A DNA stretch of 64,000 nucleotides from NCBI RefSeq assembly GCF_023072595.1, contig NZ_JALLGK010000001.1, positions 124,001 through 188,000 on the forward strand, in the 5' to 3' direction. Shown here one piece after another: positions 48,646 to 57,329 of the stretch (its first letter is position 1; the number at the start of each line of letters is the position of its first letter). Origin of the DNA: Streptomyces sp. XM4193 (GTDB lineage Bacteria; Actinomycetota; Actinomycetes; Streptomycetales; Streptomycetaceae). Position numbers and translations under genes: made by a program. The notes under the pieces are model-generated. The model was not told the DNA's origin. It was given only the letters and a program-made list of their open reading frames with translations, and searched no databases.

Positions 48646-50316
48646 ATGTTTCCGAAAGGGAATACCACGCTCGCAGCTGCGGAAAGCGGTGTGACCGCGC
48701 CGGAGCCGACCTCGCAGGAACGCGAGAGGCCGCTGCTCAGCTACCAGTCCTATGTGGGTGGCGAGGATCTGCCCAACAGCGCCTGGGTGTACACGATCAG
48801 CTCCCGCTCACTCCTGGAGGACGTCTTCACCGGCGTCTCGCTCAAACGGGAGCTGGAGCAGAACCCGCAGTCCGAGGCGGCGGAGCACCCGTACGTGGTC
48901 GGGCGGGTGGCCGTCGCGACCGACGAGGAGAACGACCGGGCGCTGGAGGCCGCGGCCGAGGCGGCACCGGTGTGGGCCGCGGTCCCGCTGGACGAGCGGA
49001 TGCGTCTGGGAGAGCTGTTCCGCGAGGCGCTGCTGGAGCACCGCCAGGAGTTCCTGGACATGCTCGTCGCCGAGGCGCACCCGCTCAAGCTCGCCCGCTG
49101 GGAGCTGAGTTGCCTGCTGGAGGTCTACAGCAGGGAGAACTGCCACTGGTACCGCAAGCGGATGTACTCCGAGTGCTCCTACGCCGGCCGCACGCTCATC
49201 TCGCACCGGCAGCCCGACGGGGTCGTCTGCTTCAACCCGCCGCAGAACGCGCCCGCCCCCAGCGCCGCACTCGCCGTCCTGGCGCTGATGGCCGGCAACG
49301 CGGTGGTCGTACGGGCGCCGCGCAGCATCCCGCTCAGCACCATGTTCGTGCTGCGCGACATCGTCGCCCCGCTGCTGGAGAAGGTCGGCGCCCCGCCCGG
49401 CACCCTCAACGTGGTCTGCGGCAACGCCCGCAGCACGATGGACAAGTGGGTGAGCAGCCCGCTGGTCGACGACATCTTCTACATCGGCGGCAGCGACCAG
49501 GGACTGCGCTTCCAGGAGCAGTGCATCGCGGCCGGCAAGAAGCCGATCCTCGAACTGGCCGGCAACGACACGATCGTCGTCTGGAAGGACGCCGACCTCT
49601 CGCTCGCCGCGGAGGCGATCACCGAGTCGTTCTACGGCTCGGGGCAGATCTGCATGGTGCCCAACACCGTGCTCGCCCATCCGGAGATCGTCGAGGAGCT
49701 GATCGGGCATGTGAAGGAGAAGATCCGCGGCATCCGGCCCGGCTTCCCCGAGGACCCCGACGTACTGCTGTCCCCGGTGCGGCGCAGCGAGAAGTTCTTC
49801 GGGCTGCTGTCCCAGGCGCTGGAGGAGGGCGCCGAGCTCGTGTGCGGCGGCCACCGCATGGAGGTGGACGGGACGCGCTCGGACACCGGCGTGTTCCTGG
49901 AGCCGACCGTGCTGCGGGTGGACGGGCTGGAGCGCGGTCGGCGCATCGAGGCGGTCATGCAGGAGACGTTCTTCCCGCTGCTGCCCATCGTCGCGGTCGA
50001 GCCGGCGCCCGCCGAGGAGCTGCGCGAGACGTTCGTGCGGTTCGTCAACGCCAACGCCTACGGCCTGCGCAACTCGCTGTGGTCCAGGTCGCCGCGGGTC
50101 ATCAACACCTTCGTCAGCCGCACCACCAACGGCGGCCTGCTGAAGGTCAACGACTCGCACATCGGCTTCCTGCCCTATCTGCCGAGCCACGGCGGCACCG
50201 GGATGACCGGCGGCGTGTTCGGCGAGGCCAACTACCCGATGTTCAAGACCTCGCATCTGCAGGGCGTGAGCATCAGCGAGGGCATCAGCCCCTACCGCGC
50301 GGTCTTCGGCGACTGA
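48646..50316 (+). CDS. Aldehyde dehydrogenase-family protein (possible acyl reductase)
   Basis: 556 residues, longer than usual because of about 60 extra N-terminal residues. ALDH core with catalytic C336 in GSGQICMVPN and general base E303 in LELAGND; the NAD-fold region VVVRAPRSIPLSTMFV is present. First gene of an operon ending with KAS II. In this setting it may run as an acyl-thioester reductase giving an aldehyde for the transaminase encoded two genes on; direction is inferred. ATG at 48646 follows GAGGAGG. Confidence 0.8.
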   Translation: MFPKGNTTLAAAESGVTAPEPTSQERERPLLSYQSYVGGEDLPNSAWVYTISSRSLLEDVFTGVSLKRELEQNPQSEAAEHPYVVGRVAVATDEENDRALEAAAEAAPVWAAVPLDERMRLGELFREALLEHRQEFLDMLVAEAHPLKLARWELSCLLEVYSRENCHWYRKRMYSECSYAGRTLISHRQPDGVVCFNPPQNAPAPSAALAVLALMAGNAVVVRAPRSIPLSTMFVLRDIVAPLLEKVGAPPGTLNVVCGNARSTMDKWVSSPLVDDIFYIGGSDQGLRFQEQCIAAGKKPILELAGNDTIVVWKDADLSLAAEAITESFYGSGQICMVPNTVLAHPEIVEELIGHVKEKIRGIRPGFPEDPDVLLSPVRRSEKFFGLLSQALEEGAELVCGGHRMEVDGTRSDTGVFLEPTVLRVDGLERGRRIEAVMQETFFPLLPIVAVEPAPAEELRETFVRFVNANAYGLRNSLWSRSPRVINTFVSRTTNGGLLKVNDSHIGFLPYLPSHGGTGMTGGVFGEANYPMFKTSHLQGVSISEGISPYRAVFGD

Positions 50317-50519
50317 CCGCACCCGGCCCGCGGGCACCGCACCCGCCGACCGGCGCACAGCACCGCACCGCGCCGCGCCCGCCGACCGCCGTACACACCG
50401 CCGCACCGTGCCGACCGCCGGCACCCGCCGGCACCCGCCGGCACGACGAGCGGCCCGTGGAGCCGGCACCGCCCCGACACCGTCGTACCCAGTCATCGCA
50501 CCCCGGAGGTGCCCCGCAC

Positions 50520-51668
50520 ATGCGCACTCTCGACAACGCCCGCGACACCTGTGACCGGCTGCATCCCGGTCTGTGCAAGGCACTTGACGCCATCCCGTTC
50601 GCCGAGCGGGAGAGCCCCGGCGACGGGGGAAGCGCCGTGATCGACCTCTTCCGCCGGCACGACGGGGTCGGACTGCTCGTACCGACCGAGTACGGCGGGC
50701 ACGCGGCCGACCCGGTCGAGGCCGTACAGGTCATGCGGGCGCTCGGTTCCTACTCGCCCTCCCTCGCGGCCGGCACCGCCATGCACCACTTCACCGCCGC
50801 GATGCTGTTCTCGCTGGCGGAGACGGCCGGGCGGCTCACCGACGCGCAGAACGCGGTGCTGGCCGACGTCGTACCGGGCCGGCGGCTGATGGCCTCCGGC
50901 TGGTCCGAGGGGCGGACCGCTCAGAACATCCTCGCGCCCACGGTCAACGCCCGCCCGACCGAGGGCGGTTACCTGCTGAGCGGTGCCAAGAAGCCGTGCA
51001 GCCTGGCCCGTTCGATGGACCTGCTGACCGCCTCCACCGCCCTGCCCGGCCCGAACGGCGCACCGGGGCTGGCACTCGCGCTCGTCCCCGCGGACTCGCC
51101 GGGCATCTCGGTGCACCCCTTCTGGGGGAACGAGGTGCTGGCCGCCGCGGAGAGCGACGAGGTGCGGCTGGAGGACGTGTTCGTCCCCGAGGACCTGCTC
51201 GTGACGACCACCGAGGACGATCCGACCCGGCTCGACGATCTCCAGACCGCCGGTTTCGTCTGGTTCGAGCTGATCATCTCCTCCTGCTACGCCGGTGCCG
51301 CCGCCGCTCTGGTGGAGGAGGTGCTGCGGCGCGGCAGGGGCCCCAGCACCGAGCGCGCCCAGCTCGCCGTACGGTCCGAGGCCGCGTTCGCCCTGCTGGA
51401 GGGCGCCGCCCGGGCGGTGCGGGACGGTCTGGCCGGCGAGGAGGCGGTGGCCGCGGTGCTGGTCGCCCGGTACGCCGCGCAGGAGTCGATGGCCGCCGTC
51501 GCCGACCAGGCGCTGGAGCTGCTGGGCGGCATGGACTTCATCCAGTCCTCCGACCACTCCCGACTCGCCCGCGCCGTACGGCCGTTGGCGTTCCACCCGC
51601 CGTCCAGGGTCGCCGCCGCGGAGCCGCTGCTCGGCTGGTTCGCCGGCGGATCGCTCGAACTGGCCTGA
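50520..51668 (+). CDS. Acyl-CoA-dehydrogenase-fold flavoprotein, probable amine N-hydroxylase (VlmH-like)
   Basis: 382 residues. ACAD fold: VGLLVPTEYGGHAADPVEAV, the flavin/substrate loop MASGWSEG, and a C-terminal helical bundle with ALELLGGMDFIQ. The segment that normally carries the catalytic Glu (YEGT-like, near the end) reads AFHPPSRV, so ordinary dehydrogenation looks unlikely. VlmH, the isobutylamine N-hydroxylase, belongs to this superfamily and uses reduced flavin from VlmR; a reductase is encoded four genes on. Confidence 0.75.
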   Translation: MRTLDNARDTCDRLHPGLCKALDAIPFAERESPGDGGSAVIDLFRRHDGVGLLVPTEYGGHAADPVEAVQVMRALGSYSPSLAAGTAMHHFTAAMLFSLAETAGRLTDAQNAVLADVVPGRRLMASGWSEGRTAQNILAPTVNARPTEGGYLLSGAKKPCSLARSMDLLTASTALPGPNGAPGLALALVPADSPGISVHPFWGNEVLAAAESDEVRLEDVFVPEDLLVTTTEDDPTRLDDLQTAGFVWFELIISSCYAGAAAALVEEVLRRGRGPSTERAQLAVRSEAAFALLEGAARAVRDGLAGEEAVAAVLVARYAAQESMAAVADQALELLGGMDFIQSSDHSRLARAVRPLAFHPPSRVAAAEPLLGWFAGGSLELA

Positions 51669-51774
51669 CCCGGACCGGACGACCGGACCGCTCCGGACCG
51701 GACGACCGGCGCACTTCGCGCCGGGGAGAACCGGCGCACTTCGACCTCCGCCCCAGAGAAGGAGCCAGATTCCC

Positions 51775-53091
51775 GTGACCACGTTTCCCGAAGCACCGGA
51801 ACTGCCGCGCCTCGGTGACCCGCCGCGCGGCGCGGACACCGAGGCGGAGATCCTCGGCCTCTACCGGGCACACCTCAGCAAGGGCCGGGCGACCCTGGCC
51901 GAACTCTTCGGCAGCCACATGGAGATCGCCTCCAAGGGCGCCTGGCTGCACACCAGCGACGGCGAGCGCTTCCTGAACGCGGGCGGCTACGGCGTCTTCC
52001 TGATGGGCGCCCGGCACCCGCTGGTGGTCGAGGAGGTGCAGCGCCAGCTCACCACCCATCCCACCGCCACCCGGATCCTGCTGGAGCCCACGGTCGCCCG
52101 CGCCGCCGAGGCGCTGGTCTCCACGCTGCCCGAGCAGCTGGACCGTGTGCACTTCGGCCTCTCGGGCGCGGAGGCGGTGGAGACCGGTCTGAAGCTGGCC
52201 CGGGCCAACGGCCGCCGGCGCATCGTCTCGATGGAGAAGGGCTACCACGGCAAGACGATGGGCGCCCTGACGGCGACCGCCAAGGAGGTCTACCAGAAGC
52301 CCTTCCGGCCGCTGCTGCCCGACGCCGTCCACCTTCCGTTCGGCGACGCCGAGGCGCTGGAGCGCGAACTGGCCGCGCACCCGGGCGAGTGCTGCGTGAT
52401 CCTGGAGCCGGTCCAGGGCGAGGGCGGCGTGATCCTCCCGCCGCGCGGCTACCTCACCAGGGTCGCCGAACTCGTGAAGGAGTACGAGGGGTTCCTGATC
52501 CTGGACGAGGTCCAGTCCGGGATGGGCCGCCTCGGCGAGTGGTGGGGCGCCGACTTCGAGGGCGTCGTGCCGGACGTGCTGCTCGCCGGCAAGGCGCTGG
52601 GCGGCGGCGTCGCCCCGGTGTCGGCGGCCATCGCCACCCGGCAGGCGTTCCGCCCGTTCGACAAGGACCCCTACGTCCACACCGCGACCTTCTCCGGGCA
52701 GCCGCTGCTGATGGCCGCCGTCCAGGGCGCGATCCGGGCGATCCAGGAGGACCGCCTGGTCACCAGGGCGATGGATCTGGGCGCGACGCTGCTGCCGCGC
52801 ATCAGGGAGATCGCCGAACGCACCATCCCCGACCTGGTGGTGGAGGTGCGCGGCCAGGGCCTGTTGATCGGCGTCGAGCTGATCGAGGGCGGTCTGGCCG
52901 GTGAACTGCTCATCGAGCTGTTCAACAACGGAGTCGTTGCCAACCACTCGATGAACGGCAGCACGGTCGTGCGGTTCACCCCGCCCGCGACGCTGACCGA
53001 CAACGAGGTGGAGCACCTGCTCGGCTCCTTCGAGAAGGCCTGCCGCGACCTGGTCGCCGGCAAGGCCACCATGCCGAAAAACGTGAGGTGA
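51775..53091 (+). CDS. Class III PLP aminotransferase
   Basis: 438 residues, full length. GAEAVETGLKLARANGRRRI, LILDEVQSGMGR and the PLP lysine K273 in AGKALGGG are the class III hallmarks. Probably aminates an aldehyde to a primary amine, consistent with the reductase-like ALDH upstream. GTG at 51775 follows AGAAGGAG. The stop overlaps the SRPBCC gene (GTGA). Confidence 0.92.
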   Translation: MTTFPEAPELPRLGDPPRGADTEAEILGLYRAHLSKGRATLAELFGSHMEIASKGAWLHTSDGERFLNAGGYGVFLMGARHPLVVEEVQRQLTTHPTATRILLEPTVARAAEALVSTLPEQLDRVHFGLSGAEAVETGLKLARANGRRRIVSMEKGYHGKTMGALTATAKEVYQKPFRPLLPDAVHLPFGDAEALERELAAHPGECCVILEPVQGEGGVILPPRGYLTRVAELVKEYEGFLILDEVQSGMGRLGEWWGADFEGVVPDVLLAGKALGGGVAPVSAAIATRQAFRPFDKDPYVHTATFSGQPLLMAAVQGAIRAIQEDRLVTRAMDLGATLLPRIREIAERTIPDLVVEVRGQGLLIGVELIEGGLAGELLIELFNNGVVANHSMNGSTVVRFTPPATLTDNEVEHLLGSFEKACRDLVAGKATMPKNVR

Positions 53092-53594
53092 GCACGGTGC
53101 GTCATGTGGAACTCGAAGCCCAGGTGCACGGCGAGAGCGCCGAGCACGTCTTCGACAACATCCTGCGGTGGGACCGCTATCCCGAACTCGCCCCGCACGT
53201 GCGGGAGACGACCGTTCACAGCACGCTGCCCGACCCCAGGGGCAGCTCCAGCTGGGCGCTGCACTTCCGCAGCGGGCTGCTGCGCTGGACGGAGGACGAG
53301 ACCTTCGACCGGGAGAAGCTGCGGATCGGCTTCTCCCAGTCCGACGGGGACTTCGACGAGTTCTCCGGGACCTGGCAGATCGAGCAGCAGGGCGACGATG
53401 TGGGCGTCCGCTTCTCCTGCGAGTTCGACTTCGGCATCCCGAGCCTGGAGTCCATCCTCGACCCGATCGCCCAGCGCGTCATCAGGGAGACCATCGCCTG
53501 GGCGGTGACCGGGCTGTTCGAGAAGGTCGAGCTGCTCGGCGAGATCGAGCTGCCGGCGACCGCGGCCCCGAGCGCGACATCCGGCGAGGGCTGA
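53088..53594 (+). CDS. SRPBCC/polyketide-cyclase-like protein
   Basis: 168 residues with the START/Coq10 helix-grip fold: VFDNILRWDRYPELAPHVRE, FRSGLLRWTEDETFD and an amphipathic C-terminal helix. It could bind the hydrophobic alkyl intermediate or act as a cyclase/dehydrase; no catalytic residues can be named. Couplings on both sides show it is made with the aminotransferase and membrane protein. Confidence 0.82.
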   Translation: MSTVRHVELEAQVHGESAEHVFDNILRWDRYPELAPHVRETTVHSTLPDPRGSSSWALHFRSGLLRWTEDETFDREKLRIGFSQSDGDFDEFSGTWQIEQQGDDVGVRFSCEFDFGIPSLESILDPIAQRVIRETIAWAVTGLFEKVELLGEIELPATAAPSATSGEG

Positions 53595-53597
53595 GAC

Positions 53598-54215
53598 ATG
53601 GACCAGCGCAACGTCTTCGACACCCCGGTCACCGCACGTCTGCACCGGGCCGAGTACCTGCTCGCCTTCGCCGTCACCACGGGATTCGCCGTCGCGCACT
53701 TCGACGAGATCCGCTGGCCGGTGGCGATCGCGCTCTTCCTCTACATCGACCTCATCGGCTACATACCGGGCGCGATCGCCTACCACCGCAGCCGCACCAA
53801 ACAGATCCACAAGGCGTACTACGTCCTCTACAACACGATGCACAGCCTGCTCACGCAGGCTGCGGTGATCGGGCTGTGGTGCCTGTTCGTCGGGCCCGAG
53901 TGGGCGCTGCTGGCCATTCCGTGGCATCTCTTCGGCGACCGCGGGCTGTTCGGCAACTTCCTCAAGCCCTTCGGCCTGCACTTCGAGCCGGTCGTCGACC
54001 CCCGCTTCAACCAGCTCCTGGACGAGGTGGCCGCCCGTTCGGGCCGTGCCGGCGTCGCCCCGGACCCGCTGCCGCCCGTGGAGTCCGCACCGGACGGCGA
54101 GGGCGGTACGGAGTCCGGCAAGGAGTCGGGATCGGCCGCTTCGCCGGGCCGCGGCGGCGCACCCGGGAGCGACGCGCCGCGGGTGCCGGCCGCGGTGACG
54201 GGCGCGGAGTCGTGA
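53598..54215 (+). CDS. Histidine-containing integral membrane protein, VlmO-like candidate
   Basis: 205 residues: three or four hydrophobic segments (about 20-34, 41-61, 84-98, 100-112), then a 75-residue disordered tail. H34, H63, H71, H82, H110 and D114 (in GAIAYHRSRTKQIH, NTMHSL and PWHLFGDRG) cluster at membrane edges and could bind metal. In the valanimycin pathway the membrane protein VlmO turns an O-seryl hydroxylamine into a hydrazine (N-N bond). Position between SRPBCC and flavin reductase and the histidines suggest this role; homology needs testing. Confidence 0.6.
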   Translation: MDQRNVFDTPVTARLHRAEYLLAFAVTTGFAVAHFDEIRWPVAIALFLYIDLIGYIPGAIAYHRSRTKQIHKAYYVLYNTMHSLLTQAAVIGLWCLFVGPEWALLAIPWHLFGDRGLFGNFLKPFGLHFEPVVDPRFNQLLDEVAARSGRAGVAPDPLPPVESAPDGEGGTESGKESGSAASPGRGGAPGSDAPRVPAAVTGAES

Positions 54216-54946
54216 GCACCCAGGCGGCGCCGGCCCGTCCGCAGGCGGTCCGCCGGAGGAACGCGGTGCTGCGTTCGCTGGCCTCCGGCGTCGCCGTGCT
54301 CACCGTCCGCAGCGGGGACCGGATGCACGGGACCACGGTCTCCACGCTGACCTCGGTCTCCCGCAAGCCGCTGATCATCGGTGTCTGTCTGCGGCCGGGA
54401 TCGGCCATGGCCGATCTGGTCCGCACCGAGGAGCGGTTCGTCGCCAACGTGCTGAGCGGCGAACAGCACGCGCTCGCCCGCTGGTTCGCCAACCGGGACC
54501 GGCCCGAGGGCGCGGCCCAGTTCGACGGGGTCGACTGGATGCCGGGCTCGCGGGCCGCCGGCGGCGCTCCGCTGCTGGACGGCGCGGTGGCCCAGCTGAC
54601 CTGCCGGCTGAGCAGCTGTGTGCCGGTCGGCGACCACGAGGTGCTGCTCGGACTGGTCACCGAGGCGACCGCCAACGGCGGTGAACCGCTGCTGAGTTAC
54701 GCGGGCGCACTGCACGCCCCCGCGCTGTACGACCCGGCGAACGCGCTCCCGGCCTCCGCACTGCCGGCCGTCGCATCCCCCGCCACCCCGGCCGGGGCCC
54801 CGGCGCTGACCGCACCGACGCTGCCCGCTGCCGCGCCGTACGACCCGACCGGGCTGCCGCCGACCGCGGGCGCCGCCCGGGCGAGCGCCACCGCCGGCAC
54901 CCCCGTACCGAGCATCGCCGCAGGCGAGGAAGGTAAGAATCGATGA
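54212..54946 (+). CDS. Flavin reductase (VlmR/HpaC-like) with C-terminal tail
   Basis: 244 residues. Flavin reductase-like split barrel (about 15-165): NAVLRSLASGVAVLTV, HGTTVSTLTSVSRKPLIIGV, FVANVLSGEQ. The last 75 residues are Ala/Pro/Thr-rich. It should supply FADH2 or FMNH2 to the N-hydroxylase encoded at 50520. GTGA overlap with the membrane gene; ATGA overlap with the diiron gene. Confidence 0.9.
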   Translation: MSTQAAPARPQAVRRRNAVLRSLASGVAVLTVRSGDRMHGTTVSTLTSVSRKPLIIGVCLRPGSAMADLVRTEERFVANVLSGEQHALARWFANRDRPEGAAQFDGVDWMPGSRAAGGAPLLDGAVAQLTCRLSSCVPVGDHEVLLGLVTEATANGGEPLLSYAGALHAPALYDPANALPASALPAVASPATPAGAPALTAPTLPAAAPYDPTGLPPTAGAARASATAGTPVPSIAAGEEGKNR

Positions 54947-55923
54947 ACACGCCCGTCGCGCACGAAGCCGACTTCGACACCGCACCAGGGCTGCTGGACG
55001 GTGCCAAGACCCTGGAACTGACCGCCGAACGCTGCGATCTCGCCTACTGGTTCACCGAGGTGGCCCAGGGCACCCTGCGCGGACGCGGGGTCAGCGGGCA
55101 CACCGGGGACGCCGAGATCCCCGCGTTCATGAAGGAACCCGGACCGCTGCGCGAGGCCATGGTGCTGGAGCTCGGCTACCGCTCGCTGGCGGAGGAGATC
55201 GCCACCCGGCTGCTGGCGCACTACGTCGACCGCGCGCCCGGCATCCCGGAGATGGAGTTCTACGCGACCCAGATGATCGACGAGGCGCGGCACGCCCGCG
55301 TCTTCCGCAACCACCTGGTCGAACTGGGGATGCCGGAGAAGACCCTGGTCGCCGACATCGAGGAGATGGCCGCCGACTACCGTCGCCGAGTGCTCGCACC
55401 GGTCGAGGAGTTCACTCTCGACATCGTGCGCGACCAGGGCGACTTCGCCGGCGGCGTGGCGGTCTTCACCATCGTCATCGAGGGGGTGCTGGCCCCCGCG
55501 GCGGAGCTGAGCGAGCGCAAGTGGGACCGGCTCGACCCGGCCGCGGCCGAGCTGTCCCGCACCGCGGCGATCGACGAGATCCGCCACCTGGCGGTCGGCA
55601 GCTCGCTGATGCGGGACCATCTGATCGCCCACCCCGAGTACCGGCCGCGGCTGATGGAGATCCTGCGCGCCGGACGGGAGTTGTGGGACCGGGTGCCGGA
55701 CAGGGAGTTCGTCCTGCACCGCGAGGAGCTGTTCCAGCAGGGCATGGAGCAGCACGCGGACGCGGTCGGCGACTACGAGGTGTGGCCGGGCCGAAAGATG
55801 CTCGACACCACGCCCGAGGAGCGCTACGACACGGCCGAGCGCTGGACCGACGAGATGGCCGAGGTCCGGATGGAGTACATGGGCCTGGCGGACGCCGTCG
55901 GCATTCTCTCCGGACAGGGCTGA
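54943..55923 (+). CDS. Ferritin-like diiron oxygenase, VlmB-like candidate
   Basis: 326 residues, mostly helical. Two E-x-x-H pairs, E114/H117 in DEARHAR and E212/H215 in DEIRH, plus earlier and intermediate Glu residues (SLAEEIATRLL, VIEGVLAP) give a diiron site of the AurF/ferritin-like type. The valanimycin enzyme VlmB is a non-heme diiron protein that oxidises the N-N bond to azoxy; the same is inferred here. An alternative is a simple N-oxygenase. Confidence 0.72.
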   Translation: MNTPVAHEADFDTAPGLLDGAKTLELTAERCDLAYWFTEVAQGTLRGRGVSGHTGDAEIPAFMKEPGPLREAMVLELGYRSLAEEIATRLLAHYVDRAPGIPEMEFYATQMIDEARHARVFRNHLVELGMPEKTLVADIEEMAADYRRRVLAPVEEFTLDIVRDQGDFAGGVAVFTIVIEGVLAPAAELSERKWDRLDPAAAELSRTAAIDEIRHLAVGSSLMRDHLIAHPEYRPRLMEILRAGRELWDRVPDREFVLHREELFQQGMEQHADAVGDYEVWPGRKMLDTTPEERYDTAERWTDEMAEVRMEYMGLADAVGILSGQG

Positions 55924-55933
55924 GGAGGCCGCG

Positions 55934-56989
55934 GTGTCGAACAGCGAGGCCCCGCCCGGCCGTTGGCCCGGGCCCGCGCCGGGCCGGTCCGCCGTACTGG
56001 CCGGGCTGGGCGGCTGGGTCCCCCCGCGGCGGGTGACCAACGCCGAGCTCAGCGCCCGGCTGGACACCTCGGACAGCTGGATCCGCTCCCGCACGGGCAT
56101 CGCCACCCGGCACGTCGTCGCACCCGGCGACGCGACCTCGGACCTGGCCGTGGAGGCCGGGCGGCTGGCACTGAAGTCGGCCGGCCGGGCGGACGGCGAG
56201 AACGGCGCGGACGCGGTGGTGCTGGCCACCACCACTCCGGACCGGCCGTGCCCCGCCACCGCCCCCGAGGTGGCCGACCGGCTCGGCCTCAACGGCAGCG
56301 CCGCCTTCGACGTCTCGGCCGTGTGCACCGGTTTCCTCTACGCCCTGGCGGCCGGCCAGGGGTTGATCGCGGCCGGTACGGCGGAGCGGGTCCTGGTGAT
56401 CGGTGCGGACGCCTTCACCACGATCATCGACCCGCAGGACCGCGGTACGGCCGTGATCTTCGCCGACGGCGCGGGTGCCGTCGTGCTGCGGGCGGGGCGG
56501 CCGGACGAACCCGGGGCTCTGGGGCGGGTCTTCCTGGGCAGCGACGGCAGCCGGTCGGAGCTGATCCAGGTACCGGCCGGCGGCTCCCGCCAGCGCTCCA
56601 CCGGGGTGCCCGCGCCGGAGAGCGACACCTACTTCCGGATGAGCGGGCAGCAGACGTTCCGACAGGCGGTGGAACGCATGTCCGCCGTCTCCCGGCAGGC
56701 CGTCGGCTCCGCCGGCTGGCGGCTGGCGGACGTCGACCGGGTCGCCGCGCACCAGGCCAACGCCCGGATCCTGGGCGCGGTCGGCGAGGAACTGGGCCTG
56801 CCCGAGGACCGGTTGCTCTCCAACATCGAACACGTGGGCAACACCGGCGGGGCCAGCATCCCGCTGCTGCTGCACCACTCCCACGCCGACCGCTCGCTCC
56901 GGGCGGGCGACCGGCTGCTGCTCACCGCGTTCGGCGCGGGGCTCGCCTGGGGCGCCACCACGGTGGTCTGGCCCGACCTCCCGCACTGA
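55934..56989 (+). CDS. Beta-ketoacyl-ACP synthase III (FabH-like)
   Basis: 351 residues. Catalytic triad C131 (SAVCTGFLYAL), H273 (AHQANARI), N303 (GNTGGAS). It would start chain elongation from an acyl-CoA primer on the cluster's ACP. The N-terminal 20 residues are an extension. GTG at 55934 follows GAGGAGG. Confidence 0.93.
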   Translation: MSNSEAPPGRWPGPAPGRSAVLAGLGGWVPPRRVTNAELSARLDTSDSWIRSRTGIATRHVVAPGDATSDLAVEAGRLALKSAGRADGENGADAVVLATTTPDRPCPATAPEVADRLGLNGSAAFDVSAVCTGFLYALAAGQGLIAAGTAERVLVIGADAFTTIIDPQDRGTAVIFADGAGAVVLRAGRPDEPGALGRVFLGSDGSRSELIQVPAGGSRQRSTGVPAPESDTYFRMSGQQTFRQAVERMSAVSRQAVGSAGWRLADVDRVAAHQANARILGAVGEELGLPEDRLLSNIEHVGNTGGASIPLLLHHSHADRSLRAGDRLLLTAFGAGLAWGATTVVWPDLPH

Positions 56990-57050
56990 CGACCCGTCCG
57001 AGACCCCCGGCAGTCCCGGCTGCTCCGGCCGGCCGGCACGAACCGCCGAC

Positions 57051-57082
57051 CCATCCGTCCATCCGTCCATCCGTCCATCCGC
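57051..57082. repeat. 8-bp tandem repeat upstream of the ACP gene
   Basis: About four copies of CCATCCGT between KAS III and the ACP ribosome site. Could form no stable hairpin; function unclear. Confidence 0.85.
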
Positions 57083-57098
57083 ACCGAAGGAGATCGAC

Positions 57099-57329
57099 AT
57101 GTTCGAAACGCTCAAGGACATCCTGGTCAACAAGTTGAAGGTGTCGCCCGACACGATCACGGCCGAGGCCACGCCCGAGGAGATCGACCTGGACTCGCTG
57201 GCCATCGTCGAGCTGTCCCTCGTGCTGGAGAAGGAGCTCGGGCTCACCGTGTCCGAGGACGAGCTCAGCGAGGCCGAGACCGTGGGAGACATCGTGCGTC
57301 TCATGGACGAGCGGAGTGCCAGGGTCTGA
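57099..57329 (+). CDS. Acyl carrier protein
   Basis: 76 residues, acidic four-helix ACP. Phosphopantetheine site S33 in DLDSLAIVE. Carries the growing acyl chain between KAS III, KAS II and probably the reductase. ATG follows GAAGGAG; TGATG overlap with KAS II. Confidence 0.95.
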   Translation: MFETLKDILVNKLKVSPDTITAEATPEEIDLDSLAIVELSLVLEKELGLTVSEDELSEAETVGDIVRLMDERSARV

